Assembly: GCA_040221055.1 (NCBI GenBank)
Contig: JAVJVN010000001.1
Coordinates: 1 to 64,000, forward strand
DNA length: 64,000 nt
Reading direction: 5' to 3'
Source: Rhodothermales bacterium
Lineage (GTDB): Bacteria; Bacteroidota; Rhodothermia; Rhodothermales; UBA10348
The translations under genes and the position numbers were made by a program. The notes under the pieces are model-generated. The model was not told the DNA's origin. It worked only from the letters and a program-made list of their open reading frames with translations, and ran no database searches. Below are positions 8,524 through 18,578 of this stretch, piece after piece (positions within the stretch are counted from its first letter, which is position 1; each line of letters opens with the position of its first letter).

Positions 8524-9602
8524 ACACACCGAACATCAACCCCGTGGACCTCGAAATCGCGCCCCTGGCGACGAGCGAGACCATTCCGTCCGCGTGGTAC
8601 ACCGACCCCGCGTTCCATGCGTTCGACCTGGCGGCGGTCCTGGCCCGTTCCTGGCAGTACGTGGGCCCGGCTTCGGATGTCGCCGAGCCCGGCTCGTACG
8701 TGACCGACTTCGTCGCCGGCAACCCCGTCCTGGTTGCGCGCGACCGCACCGGCGCCCTGTCCGCGTTCTACAATGTCTGCAAGCACCGCGGCGGCCCCCT
8801 GGCCACCGACCGGTGCGGTCGCGCCCAGATGCTGCGCTGCCAGTACCACGGCTGGACCTACCGCATGGACGGCATGCTGCGCGGCGTGCCCCGCTTCGAC
8901 CGGACCGAACTGTTCGACAAGAAGAACTACGGCCTGACACCGATTGGTGTCGAAATCTGGGAGGGTCTGCTGTTCGTGTGCCTGGAACCGGAAAACGCCA
9001 CCCCGATTGCCGAGCTGTTCGCCGGTATCCCCGAGCACATTGCGCCCATCCGGCTCACCGACCCGGCCTTCCGCGTCAGGGACAGCTACGACGTGGCGTG
9101 CAACTGGAAAGTCTACGTGGACAACTACCTGGAGGGCTACCATATCCCGCTGGTGCATCCGGAGCTCTGCGAGCTGCTGGACTACCGGTCCTACGAGACC
9201 GAGACCTTCACCCATTACTCGCTGCAGCACAGTCCCATCAAGAACGCATCGACCGCCTACGGGCCGGCCGACGGCGCGGCGTACTACTATTTCGTGTTTC
9301 CGAATCTCATGCTGAACATCCTGCCGGGCCGCCTGCAGGTGAACCGGGTGGATGCGCTCGCCCCGGACCGGTGCCGGACCCTCTTCGACTACTACGCCAC
9401 GGCTGAGCACAACATCGACGAGGACCGCGCGTTCAGTGACCGCGTGCAACAGGAAGACATCCATATCTGCGAGCATGTCCAACGCGGCCTCGCAAGCCGC
9501 GCCTACGACCGGGGGCGGTTCTCCTACGACCTTGAGAACGGCGTGCATCATTTCCAATCCATGCTGAAGACGGCGTATCGAGCGGCTACCACATGCGCAT
9601 AG
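8520..9602 (+). CDS. Rieske-type aromatic ring-hydroxylating oxygenase, alpha subunit
   Basis: The 360-aa protein has an N-terminal Rieske [2Fe-2S] domain with ligands Cys87, His89, Cys107 and His110, and a C-terminal mononuclear iron domain with DNYLEGYHIPLVH giving His208 and His213. Glu205 sits at the bridging position where many ring hydroxylases carry Asp. That Glu is known from carnitine monooxygenase (CntA), so a quaternary amine or similar small substrate is possible. No reductase gene is nearby. The start is a TTG overlapping the aroE stop in a TTGA arrangement, with no upstream ATG in frame. It overlaps nadE by 10 bp. Confidence 0.85.
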   Translation: MNTPNINPVDLEIAPLATSETIPSAWYTDPAFHAFDLAAVLARSWQYVGPASDVAEPGSYVTDFVAGNPVLVARDRTGALSAFYNVCKHRGGPLATDRCGRAQMLRCQYHGWTYRMDGMLRGVPRFDRTELFDKKNYGLTPIGVEIWEGLLFVCLEPENATPIAELFAGIPEHIAPIRLTDPAFRVRDSYDVACNWKVYVDNYLEGYHIPLVHPELCELLDYRSYETETFTHYSLQHSPIKNASTAYGPADGAAYYYFVFPNLMLNILPGRLQVNRVDALAPDRCRTLFDYYATAEHNIDEDRAFSDRVQQEDIHICEHVQRGLASRAYDRGRFSYDLENGVHHFQSMLKTAYRAATTCA

Positions 9603-11278
9603 CCCTCGCACAGATCAACACCACGGTCGGCGACATAGCCGGCAATGTGGAGCGCATCCTCCACTACGCGCAACAAGCGGCCGAGGAAGGCGCGGACCTG
9701 GTCGTATACCCCGAGCTGTGCATTACGGGATATCCACCGCTCGACCTGCTGCACTCGGACTACGTGATTTCGGCCGCGCAGAAGGCGCTGACGCACATTG
9801 AAACCCATCTTCCGGACGGGGTGGCCGCGCTCGTCGGCACGCCGGTCCCGAATACGAGTCCCAAGGGCAAACGGCTCTTCAATGCCGCCGTCCTGCTGGA
9901 GCGCGACCAACCCCGGCAGGTCGTCCACAAGATGCTCCTCCCGACGTACGACGTGTTCGACGAATACCGCTACTTCGAGCCCGCGGCCGCACAACAGGTC
10001 ATGTCCTTCCGCGGCGTCCGCCTGGGCGTCCACATCTGCGAGGACATGTGGAATAACGAGGAGGTGGCCGAATACCACCTCTATGACCGGGATCCGCTCC
10101 AGGAACTGGCCGACCAGGGCGTCGACCTGTTCGTGAACATCTCCGCGTCGCCCTTCTCGCACGGCAAGCACGCGCTGCGCAGCGGCGTCATTGGAGGCAT
10201 TTGCCGGGCGCATGGCGCGCCGTTCCTGGTGGTCAACCAGGTAGGCGCCAACACCGAACTGATCTTCGACGGGGACAGCCGCGTGCATGCGGCCGACGGC
10301 ACGCTCGTTCATGTGGCGCCCTCCTTCGAGGAGACCCTCACCTGGTACGACCTGCCCGAAGCAGACGCCATCACGCCCACCGCGCTGCCCCGCCCCGCGG
10401 ACCGTATTGCCGACCTGCACGATGCGCTCGTGCTCGGCATCCGCGACTATGTCGGCAAGTCCGGCGCCTTCAAGCAGACCCTCGTCGGGCTGTCCGGCGG
10501 GATCGATTCGGCCGTCACGGCGGCCCTTGCCGCCGAGGCCCTTGGCGGCGAAAACGTACTGGGCGTGACCATGCCCTCGCGGTTCTCGTCGAAAGGCAGC
10601 GTGGAGGACTCCGTGGCGCTGGCCGACGCCCTGGGCATGACCCTGCATACCATTCCGATTGAGCCGGCCGTGGAGGCCTTCCACCACATGTTGGAGCCGC
10701 TGTTCACCGGCACCCAGCCGGGCGTGGCCGAGGAAAACATCCAGGCGCGGGCGCGGGGACTGACCCTGATGGCCATCTCCAACAAATTCGGTCACCTGCT
10801 GCTGACCACCGGCAACAAGAGCGAGCTGGCCATGGGCTACGCCACCCTGTACGGCGACATGTCCGGCGGCCTGGCTGTGCTCTCCGACGTCTTCAAGACC
10901 GACGTCTTTGCGCTGGCCAACTACATGAACCGGCGGGCCGGCCGCGATATCATTCCGCAGGCCACCATCGACAAGCCCCCGTCGGCCGAGCTGCGTCCGG
11001 ATCAGCGGGACGAAGATTCATTGCCGCCATACGATGAATTGGACGCCATCCTGAAGCGCTACATTGAATACCGGGAAGACGTGGACGTGATTGCCCGCCA
11101 GACCGGGCATCCGACCGCATTCGTGGAGGGCCTGCTGCGCGTGGTCGACCGGAACGAGTACAAGCGCCGCCAGGCCCCACCCGGGCTGCGCGTATCTTCC
11201 AAGGCCTTCGGCGCCGGACGGCGCCTGCCCATTGTCATGAACCTGGACCGGGCCGCCATCGACGCCCTCTTACCATGA
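9593..11278 (+). CDS. nadE: Glutamine-dependent NAD+ synthetase
   Basis: The 561-aa two-domain enzyme makes NAD+ from deamido-NAD+ using glutamine nitrogen. The N-terminal nitrilase-like amidase domain has the catalytic triad Glu41, Lys113 and Cys149 (in VYPELCITGY, VHKMLLPTYD and VHICEDMW). The C-terminal synthetase domain has the ATP pyrophosphatase P-loop SGGIDS around residue 301 and TTGNKSELAMGY further on. Length is as expected for the glutaminase-fused form. It overlaps both neighbours, by 10 bp upstream and 4 bp downstream, indicating translational coupling. Confidence 0.95.
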   Translation: MRIALAQINTTVGDIAGNVERILHYAQQAAEEGADLVVYPELCITGYPPLDLLHSDYVISAAQKALTHIETHLPDGVAALVGTPVPNTSPKGKRLFNAAVLLERDQPRQVVHKMLLPTYDVFDEYRYFEPAAAQQVMSFRGVRLGVHICEDMWNNEEVAEYHLYDRDPLQELADQGVDLFVNISASPFSHGKHALRSGVIGGICRAHGAPFLVVNQVGANTELIFDGDSRVHAADGTLVHVAPSFEETLTWYDLPEADAITPTALPRPADRIADLHDALVLGIRDYVGKSGAFKQTLVGLSGGIDSAVTAALAAEALGGENVLGVTMPSRFSSKGSVEDSVALADALGMTLHTIPIEPAVEAFHHMLEPLFTGTQPGVAEENIQARARGLTLMAISNKFGHLLLTTGNKSELAMGYATLYGDMSGGLAVLSDVFKTDVFALANYMNRRAGRDIIPQATIDKPPSAELRPDQRDEDSLPPYDELDAILKRYIEYREDVDVIARQTGHPTAFVEGLLRVVDRNEYKRRQAPPGLRVSSKAFGAGRRLPIVMNLDRAAIDALLP

Positions 11279-11871
11279 TTGCCTACGTATCGGGAGTCCT
11301 CGTTTCCAAGAAACCCACCGAGGTCATCGTGGACGTCGGCGGCATCGGCTACCGCGTGCTCGTGCCGACCTCCACCTTCGAACAACTCCCCGCCACGGGC
11401 AAGAAAGTCCACCTGACCACGTTCCATCACGTCCGGGAGGATGCCGAAATGCTCTACGGCTTCGCCCGCGAATCGGAGTACGTGGTGTTCGGGATGATGC
11501 TCGCGGTCTCGGGCGTGGGTCCGAAACTGGCGCTGGCCGCCCTGAGCGCATTGCCGCCCAACGAGATCCGGGAACGCATTCTGGAAGGCGATGCGGCGCT
11601 GCTGACCCGCATTCCGGGTGTGGGCCGCAAGACTGCCGAGCGGATGATCGTGGAGCTGCGCGACCGGTTCGAGAAGGTGGATCCGTCCGATGCGACGTCT
11701 CCCGGCGGTGGCGTCGCCACGCCGGCCTCATTCCGTGCCGATGCGCTCGCGGCACTCGAGGCGCTCGGTCTGTCCGGCGGAGCAGCCGACAAGGCGGTCC
11801 GGTCCGTGCTCAAGAAGAACCCCGATCTGACGAGCGCCGAGGACATCATCCGATTGGCCTTACGGGAATGA
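11275..11871 (+). CDS. ruvA: Holliday junction branch migration protein RuvA
   Basis: The 198-aa protein has the three RuvA domains: an N-terminal OB fold (MIAYVSGVLVSK to about 62), a middle helix-hairpin-helix region with VSGVGPKLALAAL and IPGVGRKTAERMIVELRDR, and a C-terminal three-helix domain that contacts RuvB. A tetramer binds Holliday junctions and loads the RuvB motor. The ATG overlaps the nadE stop (ATGA). ruvB and ruvC are not in this window. Confidence 0.95.
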   Translation: MIAYVSGVLVSKKPTEVIVDVGGIGYRVLVPTSTFEQLPATGKKVHLTTFHHVREDAEMLYGFARESEYVVFGMMLAVSGVGPKLALAALSALPPNEIRERILEGDAALLTRIPGVGRKTAERMIVELRDRFEKVDPSDATSPGGGVATPASFRADALAALEALGLSGGAADKAVRSVLKKNPDLTSAEDIIRLALRE

Positions 11872-11890
11872 ATACCCGCGGGCGGGTATT
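11871..11890. repeat. Palindrome after ruvA
   Basis: A perfect 9-bp inverted repeat (AATACCCGC / GCGGGTATT) with a 2-nt loop begins at the ruvA stop codon. It has no T-run, so it is either a transcript-end hairpin or a protein site. A related palindrome with the same AATACCCG arm follows the NmrA-family gene at 35213-35236. Confidence 0.5.
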
Positions 11891-11948
11891 GGGGCGGCCA
11901 TGCGTGCCGGTAACTTGGCACACGAACCACTTTCCCCGTACTCCCGCC

Positions 11949-13250
11949 ATGACCGATTTCTTCCTCCGATCCCTAGGCCTGTTGGCCCTGTTCACCCTTC
12001 TGGGCGTCACGTCCCAACCCGCCCTCGCCCAGTGGGAACGGATGGATCGGAACGCCGGGCTTCCCGATGGCGTGCCTGCTGGCCTGTGGTATGACGGGCA
12101 GACCCTCTTCACCTTGTGGACCGCTCCCTCGTCCGTGGTCGTATCGTTGTACTCGTCGGCCGATCTGGGCGCATCCTGGAGCCCGGTTGCCGGCTTCACG
12201 CCCGTGGCAGGCGTTCCCACTCTTCAAGCCGTCGTCAACGGACGGATGATTCTGGCCGCCCTTCTCGGAAACGCTACAGCGGTGGCCTTCCTGACCTCCG
12301 ACGACGGAGGTACCACCTGGTCCTACAAGGAACAGCCTGGCCTCGGTCAGCCCAGCGCCATCGCCTACGGGAACGGACGCTGGTACCTGTCGACCGCCTC
12401 CTTCCTGTACGTCTCGACCGATGACATGCAAACTTGGACCCAGTCCTCATCGGGCGGCGCGGGCTCCGGTGTCCTGCTCACGGACAATGCGGGGTCGCTC
12501 CTGGCCAACCGGTCGGGTCTCGCGTACCGCTCGGCGGATGACGGTGCCACCTGGACGGCCATTGCCATTCCCGGCAACTTCCTGAACTTTTTCTCCGGAG
12601 CGTGGCAGGTCGGCACCACGTTCTACCTCAAGAACGTCGGTGACGGACAGGTCCACCGCAGTGAAGACGGCGGCGCGACGTGGACGTCATACACATCGTT
12701 CGGCGATTTCAACTGGGCGAATGCCCTGGTCGCGGCCAACGGCGAGACGTGGATACCCTATACGACCAGCGTTGGAGGGGCCAATTTCTTCCTCTCCACC
12801 GACGCCGCCGTCACCGCGACGGCTGCGTTCGATCTGACGGGATACCCTCTGTCGTCCTCCGCCACGCCGTGCTTCGGCGTCCCGAAACTCGCGGGCAACT
12901 ACCTGTTCATCAGCGCCAACCTGTGTTTCAACGATCAGAACGGCATCTACCGATACGCGCTGGCCACCGACACGGCCGCCGAACGAACCCCTGAACATCC
13001 AGATGCCCTCGACGCATCCCCCATGGGCCTGCCCTACCCCAACCCGGCGCGGACCGCCGTCACGGTGCCCCTCAATTTGCAGCCCGGCTCTTCAGCACGC
13101 ATCCACATGGTCGATCTGCTCGGGCGCACGGTCCGGACCTGGACTGCACACCCCACCGCCGACAGGCTGACACTCGACCTCTCGGGCGTGCCAGCCGGCA
13201 TGTATGTGCTGCACACCGGCGCCCACGCACGACCGCTGGTAGTCCGCTGA
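11949..13250 (+). CDS. Secreted beta-propeller (BNR-like) protein with T9SS sorting domain
   Basis: The 433-aa product has a signal peptide (residues 1-27, ending PALAQ), repeated sialidase/sortilin-type modules with S-x-D-x-G-x-T-W motifs (TSDDGGTTW, SADDGATW, SEDGGATW), and a C-terminal type IX secretion sorting domain from about residue 360 (PYPNPARTAV ... VDLLGRTVR ... VPAGMYVL). It should be exported through the T9SS and attached to the surface or released. The BNR repeats suggest a propeller scaffold; no sialidase active site could be identified. ATG 11949 is chosen because it directly precedes the signal peptide; the longer in-frame start near 11868 would bury it. Confidence 0.82.
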   Translation: MTDFFLRSLGLLALFTLLGVTSQPALAQWERMDRNAGLPDGVPAGLWYDGQTLFTLWTAPSSVVVSLYSSADLGASWSPVAGFTPVAGVPTLQAVVNGRMILAALLGNATAVAFLTSDDGGTTWSYKEQPGLGQPSAIAYGNGRWYLSTASFLYVSTDDMQTWTQSSSGGAGSGVLLTDNAGSLLANRSGLAYRSADDGATWTAIAIPGNFLNFFSGAWQVGTTFYLKNVGDGQVHRSEDGGATWTSYTSFGDFNWANALVAANGETWIPYTTSVGGANFFLSTDAAVTATAAFDLTGYPLSSSATPCFGVPKLAGNYLFISANLCFNDQNGIYRYALATDTAAERTPEHPDALDASPMGLPYPNPARTAVTVPLNLQPGSSARIHMVDLLGRTVRTWTAHPTADRLTLDLSGVPAGMYVLHTGAHARPLVVR

Positions 13251-13256
13251 CCTGAA

Positions 13257-14327
13257 TCAGTCGGCCCCACCCCGCTCGGGCAACGATTCCACGTGCAGGG
13301 TTTGCGTCGGGAAGGCGAATTCAATGCCTTCCGCCGTGAATCGCTTGTGCAGGGCCAGGTTGATTTCCTGCTGGCGGTCCATGTAGACGGCGTAGTCGGA
13401 CACCAGCACGAAGTACACGGTCTCGAAGTTGATGGAGAAGTCGCCGAACTCCTTGAAGTGCGCGCGGTCGAAACGCACGTCGGAGCAGGACTCCACGGCT
13501 TCGCGCAACATGTCGGGGATGGCCTGCAGCTTGTCGTGCGGCGTGCTGTACGTGACGCCCACACCGAACACAATCCGGCGCTCGTACATCCGCTTGAAAT
13601 TCCGGACGCGTGTTGAGAGCAGGTCATTGTTGGATATGATGATCTGCTCACCGGACAAGCTCCGGAGCCGCGTGGTCTTGATGCCAATGTGTTCCACGGT
13701 CCCCGACATGCTGTCCAGTACCAGGAAATCCCCGTACACGAACGGCTGATCGGCAATGATCGATACATAAGCCAGCAAATCCTGCAGCACATTCTGGACC
13801 GCGAGGGCAATGGCAATGCCGCCAATCCCGAGCCCCGCTACCAGCGCTGTGATGTCCACCCCGAAATTGTCCAACGCCACCAGGAACAGCACGGACCAGA
13901 GCACGATCTTGCCCACCAAACCGATGGCGCGGACCGCCGTCACCTGGGACGTATCCTCCTGTTGGGCCTCCGAGTACCATTTCGTGGTGAGCCGGATGAG
14001 GTCATTGCCCCACAGCCCGGCCTGCACCAGCAGCCCCAGGAACACCAGTCGCAAAAGCCATTCCAGGGCCGGGGCATCGTCCGTATGGTACCGTGTCGCG
14101 AAATAGAGCGCAACCACGGCCAGGAACCATGTGCGTGTGCCGCCGAGCAGTTCGGCAATCACATCGTCTATCCGGTTCGACGTCCGCTCGGCCAGCGCGG
14201 TGAACCGGCCGAAGAACAGGCGGCGGATGCCCAATCCCACCGCGGTGAACACCACCCATAACCCGAGGAGTTTGGCCCATTCCAGGAGGGGCCATCCGGC
14301 CAGTTCGTACGAAAGCAGTTCGGTCAT
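13257..14327 (-). CDS. MscS-family mechanosensitive ion channel
   Basis: The 356-aa inner-membrane protein has four to five predicted helices. The last is a Gly/Ala-rich pore helix (VAGLGIGGIAIALAVQN), followed by the MscS beta domain (FVYGDFLVLDSMSGTVEHIG, then TTRLRS and IIISNNDL) and the alpha/beta C-terminal domain. MscS channels open under membrane tension to release solutes on osmotic downshock. It is convergent with the upstream T9SS protein, with only 6 bp between stops. Confidence 0.92.
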   Translation of the reverse strand: MTELLSYELAGWPLLEWAKLLGLWVVFTAVGLGIRRLFFGRFTALAERTSNRIDDVIAELLGGTRTWFLAVVALYFATRYHTDDAPALEWLLRLVFLGLLVQAGLWGNDLIRLTTKWYSEAQQEDTSQVTAVRAIGLVGKIVLWSVLFLVALDNFGVDITALVAGLGIGGIAIALAVQNVLQDLLAYVSIIADQPFVYGDFLVLDSMSGTVEHIGIKTTRLRSLSGEQIIISNNDLLSTRVRNFKRMYERRIVFGVGVTYSTPHDKLQAIPDMLREAVESCSDVRFDRAHFKEFGDFSINFETVYFVLVSDYAVYMDRQQEINLALHKRFTAEGIEFAFPTQTLHVESLPERGGAD

Positions 14328-14373
14328 GTCGCGTCAGGGGTTCGTTCCAGCCCCCAATTTACGACGCAACGAA

Positions 14374-14727
14374 CTACCCCATCCGGAAGCGGATAACCGC
14401 CGAGAGGACATACAGGACCAGGAACTCCACCAGACCGAATATCGGCGCGATGAAGGATACTTTCAGGCCGCCCGCGACCAGGGCCGGAGACACGGTTCCG
14501 CCAACGCCTTCAATGGCCGACAGGGCCTGATACAGTCCCATGGCCTGGGACAGGATGCCCATGATGAGCAGGAATACGGCGGCATGACGGACGGCGGCGG
14601 CCATTTTCCCGGCGTGCGGGGCGAGGGATCCAACGCCGAACGCACCGGCCAGACCGGCCACAAAAGCCACGACGCCAATGAGGAGCATGGGCATCATGAA
14701 GACGCCACCCATTTCGATGTAGGACAT
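14374..14727 (-). CDS. Small membrane protein, possibly MotA/TolQ/ExbB-like
   Basis: This 117-aa product has three to four hydrophobic segments. Its last third (SPALVAGGLKVSFIAPIFGLVEFLVLY, in two predicted helices) resembles the proton-channel helices of short MotA/TolQ/ExbB-family proteins found in Bacteroidota. No ExbD or TonB-like partner is adjacent. The ATG at 14727 is preferred because upstream in-frame sequence is not hydrophobic or conserved-looking. It is divergent from the histidine kinase gene; the 139-bp gap should contain both promoters. Family assignment is tentative. Confidence 0.5.
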   Translation of the reverse strand: MSYIEMGGVFMMPMLLIGVVAFVAGLAGAFGVGSLAPHAGKMAAAVRHAAVFLLIMGILSQAMGLYQALSAIEGVGGTVSPALVAGGLKVSFIAPIFGLVEFLVLYVLSAVIRFRMG

Positions 14728-14866
14728 GACAATCACTGTGTTGATGGTAAGGATTCGGCCGCAACGTAGCCCGGGGCTCCGCGCTCCGGAAACCAAAATC
14801 GACCATCAACGGTCTCGCGTCGACCATCATCGTTGGGCTTGTCGGCAGGAAACTGTACCCTTTGTC

Positions 14867-15886
14867 ATGACCCTGCGCATCCGCATCCTGCTTCACGTCG
14901 CCTACTGGCTGACCGCCCTGGTGTTCTTTGCCCTCTACTACGGGCAGAAGCCGGGGGATTTTGCCCAGAACCTGGCCTATGCGGCCCTGCTGTTGCCCGT
15001 CACGATCGGCACCACGTATTTCATTCTGTATCGGCTCATCCCCCGGTACCTGCTGACGCGACAGTACGCGCGGTTCGGCCTGTACCTGGTCTATACGGTC
15101 ATCGCATCGGTCTACCTTGAGCTCCTGGTGTCCTTCGTGCTCTACATGACGCTCGCGGACTACCAATCCATGGTCGTGCAACCGGATTTTCCGGGAGTGG
15201 TGGACGGGCTCCTCGGCATGTATTTCTTCGTGGCCCTGGCCGTAGCCGCCCACCTTGCCGAGCGATGGTACCGTCTCCAGCAGGCGCGCCATGCCATGGA
15301 AATCCGCCTGAAGGAAGCCGAACTGGCCCTGCTGAAATCCCAGATCCAGCCGCACTTCATGTTCAACGCGCTGAACAGTCTGTATGCGCTGGCGCTTGAG
15401 CGGAGCGCCGACACGCCGGACCTCATCCTGAAACTGTCCACGCTGCTCGACTACGTGCTCTATCGCGCGGGTACGGACCGCGTGGACCTTGCCCTGGAAC
15501 TGGACATGATCCAGGCGTACGTGGATCTGGAGTCGGTGCGATGTGCGGACCGGGCCGTCATCACGCTCGATCTGCCGTCGGACCCGCCCGCCGCCACCAT
15601 GGCACCGCTCCTCATCCTGCCGCTGGTCGAGAACGCGTTCAAGCACGGCGTTCACCCGTCCGATGCGCCGAGCCGGATTGCCATCCGTGTCACCGTGGCG
15701 GAGGGGCGCCTGCACGTCGAGGTCCGCAATACGCTGGCGGCTGCCGACCCGAAAAGGAGCGGCGGCATCGGCCTGGAAAACCTGCGTGCACGTCTGGCCC
15801 ACCTGCATCCTGGAGCGCACGAGCTGACCACATCGGTCCAGGATGGCTGGTTCACCGCCCGTATGACCATTCCCCTTGCGCCATGA
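14867..15886 (+). CDS. LytS-type sensor histidine kinase
   Basis: The 339-aa protein has four predicted membrane helices in residues 1-130 and then the His_kinase (LytS/YehU) catalytic region. The phospho-acceptor is His163 in QIQPHFMFNALNSL, and the N-box reads LPLVENAFKHGV. It lacks a periplasmic sensor domain, so sensing is presumably within the membrane. ATG 14867 directly precedes the first helix. Its stop overlaps the start of the response regulator gene by 4 bp (ATGA), so the two form a two-component pair. Confidence 0.9.
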   Translation: MTLRIRILLHVAYWLTALVFFALYYGQKPGDFAQNLAYAALLLPVTIGTTYFILYRLIPRYLLTRQYARFGLYLVYTVIASVYLELLVSFVLYMTLADYQSMVVQPDFPGVVDGLLGMYFFVALAVAAHLAERWYRLQQARHAMEIRLKEAELALLKSQIQPHFMFNALNSLYALALERSADTPDLILKLSTLLDYVLYRAGTDRVDLALELDMIQAYVDLESVRCADRAVITLDLPSDPPAATMAPLLILPLVENAFKHGVHPSDAPSRIAIRVTVAEGRLHVEVRNTLAAADPKRSGGIGLENLRARLAHLHPGAHELTTSVQDGWFTARMTIPLAP

Positions 15887-16569
15887 GCCTTTCCTGCATG
15901 ATCGTGGATGATGAACCGCTGGCCCGCCGCGTGCTGGAGAACTTCCTCACGCACCTGGACGACTGCGAACTCGTGGCATCGTGCGCGTCGGCCAGGGAGG
16001 CCCTGAGCGTACTGTCCGAACGCCCCGTGGACCTGCTCTTCCTGGACATCCAGATGCCCGGGCTCTCCGGTCTGGACCTCATCCCGCTCCTTCCAGAGCC
16101 CCCGGCTGTGGTGTTCACCACCGCGCATCGTGAGTATGCGGTCGAGGGATTCGAGCTCCAGGCCGTCGACTATCTCCTGAAACCCGTCTCCATGGCACGG
16201 TTCAAAAAGGCCGTCGACCGGGTTCGGGCGCTCCACGCCACGCGCAACGCATCGAGCGTCGCCCGGATTACCGTCCGGGTGGACCGGCAGAACGTACACG
16301 TGCGGACGGGGGACATCGTGTACATCGAGGCCATGAAGGACTACGCCCGCATCCATACCCTGTCCGGCCTGCTGGTCACGAAACGGGCCCTGTCGAGCCT
16401 GGAGGAGGAACTCTCCGGCGCCGGATTCATCCGCATCCACCACTCGTTCCTGGTCCGGGGGGCCGCCGTCGAAGCCCACGCGCCGGAATTCGTACTCGTC
16501 GCCGGGAAACGCCTGCCGGTGGGCCGGGCGTACCGGCAGGAGGCCCTGGCCCGACTGGAATTGGCGTGA
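15883..16569 (+). CDS. LytTR-family response regulator
   Basis: The 228-aa protein has a receiver domain (IVDDEPLARR at 7-16, phospho-acceptor Asp55 in LFLDIQMPGLSG, the switch Lys in LLKPVS) and a C-terminal LytTR DNA-binding domain from about residue 125 (IVYIEAMKDYARIHT, FIRIHHSFLV). It should be phosphorylated by the kinase encoded immediately upstream. Targets are unknown. The start overlaps the kinase stop. Confidence 0.92.
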   Translation: MSLSCMIVDDEPLARRVLENFLTHLDDCELVASCASAREALSVLSERPVDLLFLDIQMPGLSGLDLIPLLPEPPAVVFTTAHREYAVEGFELQAVDYLLKPVSMARFKKAVDRVRALHATRNASSVARITVRVDRQNVHVRTGDIVYIEAMKDYARIHTLSGLLVTKRALSSLEEELSGAGFIRIHHSFLVRGAAVEAHAPEFVLVAGKRLPVGRAYRQEALARLELA

Positions 16570-16676
16570 ACTTCCAACTTCTGCCGGGACCCGGACGCCT
16601 GCACGGCGTATCCATGGGCTGAACCCCAATTTTCAGGAGCGCAACCTGCGCACCGTCCCTATTCCTCGCATCTCCC

Positions 16677-18494
16677 ATGCACACTTCCCTGCGCAACATC
16701 GCCATCGTGGCCCACGTGGACCACGGCAAAACCACCCTCGTCGACTCGCTGCTGTGGCAGAGCGGCACGTTCCGGGACAACCAGGAAGTGGCCGAACGCG
16801 TCATGGATTCCATGGATCTGGAGCGCGAGAAGGGCATCACCATCATGGCCAAGAACACGGCCGTGCACTACGGGGATGTCAAGATCAACATCGTGGATAC
16901 GCCCGGTCACGCCGATTTCGGCGGTGAAGTCGAGCGGACGCTGCGGATGGTGGACGGCATCATGTTGCTGGTCGATGCGGCAGAAGGCCCCCTCCCACAG
17001 ACGCGCTTCGTGCTGTCCAAGGCGCTCGCCCTCGGCCTGCCGGCCATCGTGGTCATCAACAAGATTGACCGATCCGACGCCCGCCCCGAGGAAGTCCTGA
17101 ACGAGGTCTACGACCTGTTCATCGACCTGGACGCCAACGAGGAGCAGATTGAATTCCCGGTCGTCTACGCCGTGGCGCGCGACGGCAAGTGCACGTTGGA
17201 CCTCGGCGAGGAGATGGCCGATCTGCGGCCCCTGTTTGAAACCATCGTAAACACCATTCCCGCTCCTCCGCAGGACGCCGAGAGCTCGGTCCAGGTGCTC
17301 GTTACGAACGTGATTCCGGACAAATACCGGGGTCCGCTCGCGGTGGGCCGCGTGGTACGCGGGACGCTGAAGAACCGCCAGCACGTGGTGCTGTGCCGCC
17401 GCGACGGATCGAAAACCCCCGCCCAGGTCACGGCGCTGTTCGAATATGAAGGGCTGAGCCGCGTGGAGACCGATGAAGTCGGCCCGGGCGACATCGTGGC
17501 CGTGGCCGGCATGGCGGGAATCGGCCTTGGCGAGAGCATCGCTGACGCCGAAAACCCTGAAGTGCTGCCGCCGCTGCACGTGGACGAGCCCACCATGTCC
17601 ATGGAGTTCCGCGTGAACGATTCGCCGTTCTGTGGCCGTGAAGGCAAGTATGTGACCAGCCGGAACCTGCGTGATCGCCTGTTCCGCGAGGTGGAAACCA
17701 ATCTGGCCATGCGCATTGAGGAGACGGATTCGGCCGACAGCTACCTGGTCTACGGCCGTGGCGAGCTCCAGATGGCCATCCTGATTGAGCAGATGCGCCG
17801 CGAAGGCTTCGAGTTCTCCGTCGGCATGCCCCGCGTGATCACGAAGGAAATCGACGGCAAGCTCCACGAACCGTACGAACTGGCCATGATTGACGTGGCC
17901 GAGGATTTCATGGGCGCCGTCGTGCAGAAGCTGGGCACCCGGAAAGGCGTCATGACGAAGATGGTGAACCACGGCTCGGGCCGTGTCCGCCTGGACTTCG
18001 AACTCCCGAGCCGGGGCCTCATCGGCTACCGCACGGAGTTCATGACCGATACCAAAGGCACCGGTATCCTGACGCACCTTTTCGACAAGTACAAGCCATG
18101 GGCCGGCGAGATTTCGCACCGCGCTTCCGGCGCCCTGGTAGCCGACCGCTCCGGAAAGGCCACGGGATACGCCATCGTGTCGCTCCAGGAGCGCGGTGAG
18201 CTGTTCGTGGGCCCGACCGATGCCGTCTACGAAGGCATGCTGGTGGGCGAGAACAGCCGCGACGTGGACCTCGACGTGAACGTCGTCAAGGAAAAGAAGC
18301 TCACGAACATGCGCGCCTCGGGCTCCGATTCGTTCGAGAAGATCATTCCGCCGCGCCGGATGTCGCTCGAAGAGGCCATTGAGTTCATCCGCGAGGACGA
18401 GCTCATGGAGGTCACCCCGACGTCCATCCGCCTGCGCAAGCGCTACCTGAACCCGAACGACCGCAAGAAGCACGAGCAGAAGCGGAACGCGTAA
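16677..18494 (+). CDS. typA: Translational GTPase TypA/BipA
   Basis: The 605-aa ribosome-binding GTPase has G1 AHVDHGKTT (12-20), the switch I region [12 protein letters not shown]3 [14 protein letters not shown] and G4 NKIDR, followed by EF-G-like domains and the TypA-specific C-terminal domain. TypA is involved in ribosome assembly and stress or low-temperature growth. Length is typical of the family. A 107-bp gap separates it from the response regulator, so it probably has its own promoter. Confidence 0.95.
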   Translation: MHTSLRNIAIVAHVDHGKTTLVDSLLWQSGTFRDNQEVAERVMDSMDLEREKGITIMAKNTAVHYGDVKINIVDTPGHADFGGEVERTLRMVDGIMLLVDAAEGPLPQTRFVLSKALALGLPAIVVINKIDRSDARPEEVLNEVYDLFIDLDANEEQIEFPVVYAVARDGKCTLDLGEEMADLRPLFETIVNTIPAPPQDAESSVQVLVTNVIPDKYRGPLAVGRVVRGTLKNRQHVVLCRRDGSKTPAQVTALFEYEGLSRVETDEVGPGDIVAVAGMAGIGLGESIADAENPEVLPPLHVDEPTMSMEFRVNDSPFCGREGKYVTSRNLRDRLFREVETNLAMRIEETDSADSYLVYGRGELQMAILIEQMRREGFEFSVGMPRVITKEIDGKLHEPYELAMIDVAEDFMGAVVQKLGTRKGVMTKMVNHGSGRVRLDFELPSRGLIGYRTEFMTDTKGTGILTHLFDKYKPWAGEISHRASGALVADRSGKATGYAIVSLQERGELFVGPTDAVYEGMLVGENSRDVDLDVNVVKEKKLTNMRASGSDSFEKIIPPRRMSLEEAIEFIREDELMEVTPTSIRLRKRYLNPNDRKKHEQKRNA

Positions 18495-18578
18495 TCAGGT
18501 CGGGTCGGGCCCGTTTTTCCTTACATATTTGGCACCAGATGCCGAGATTGCAAGGATAAACCATACCGGCCACCCTTC

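Noticed and set aside
18494-18530. Terminator after typA (GC-rich run before TTTTT)
   Set aside because: Only a 4-bp stem can form, which is too weak to call.
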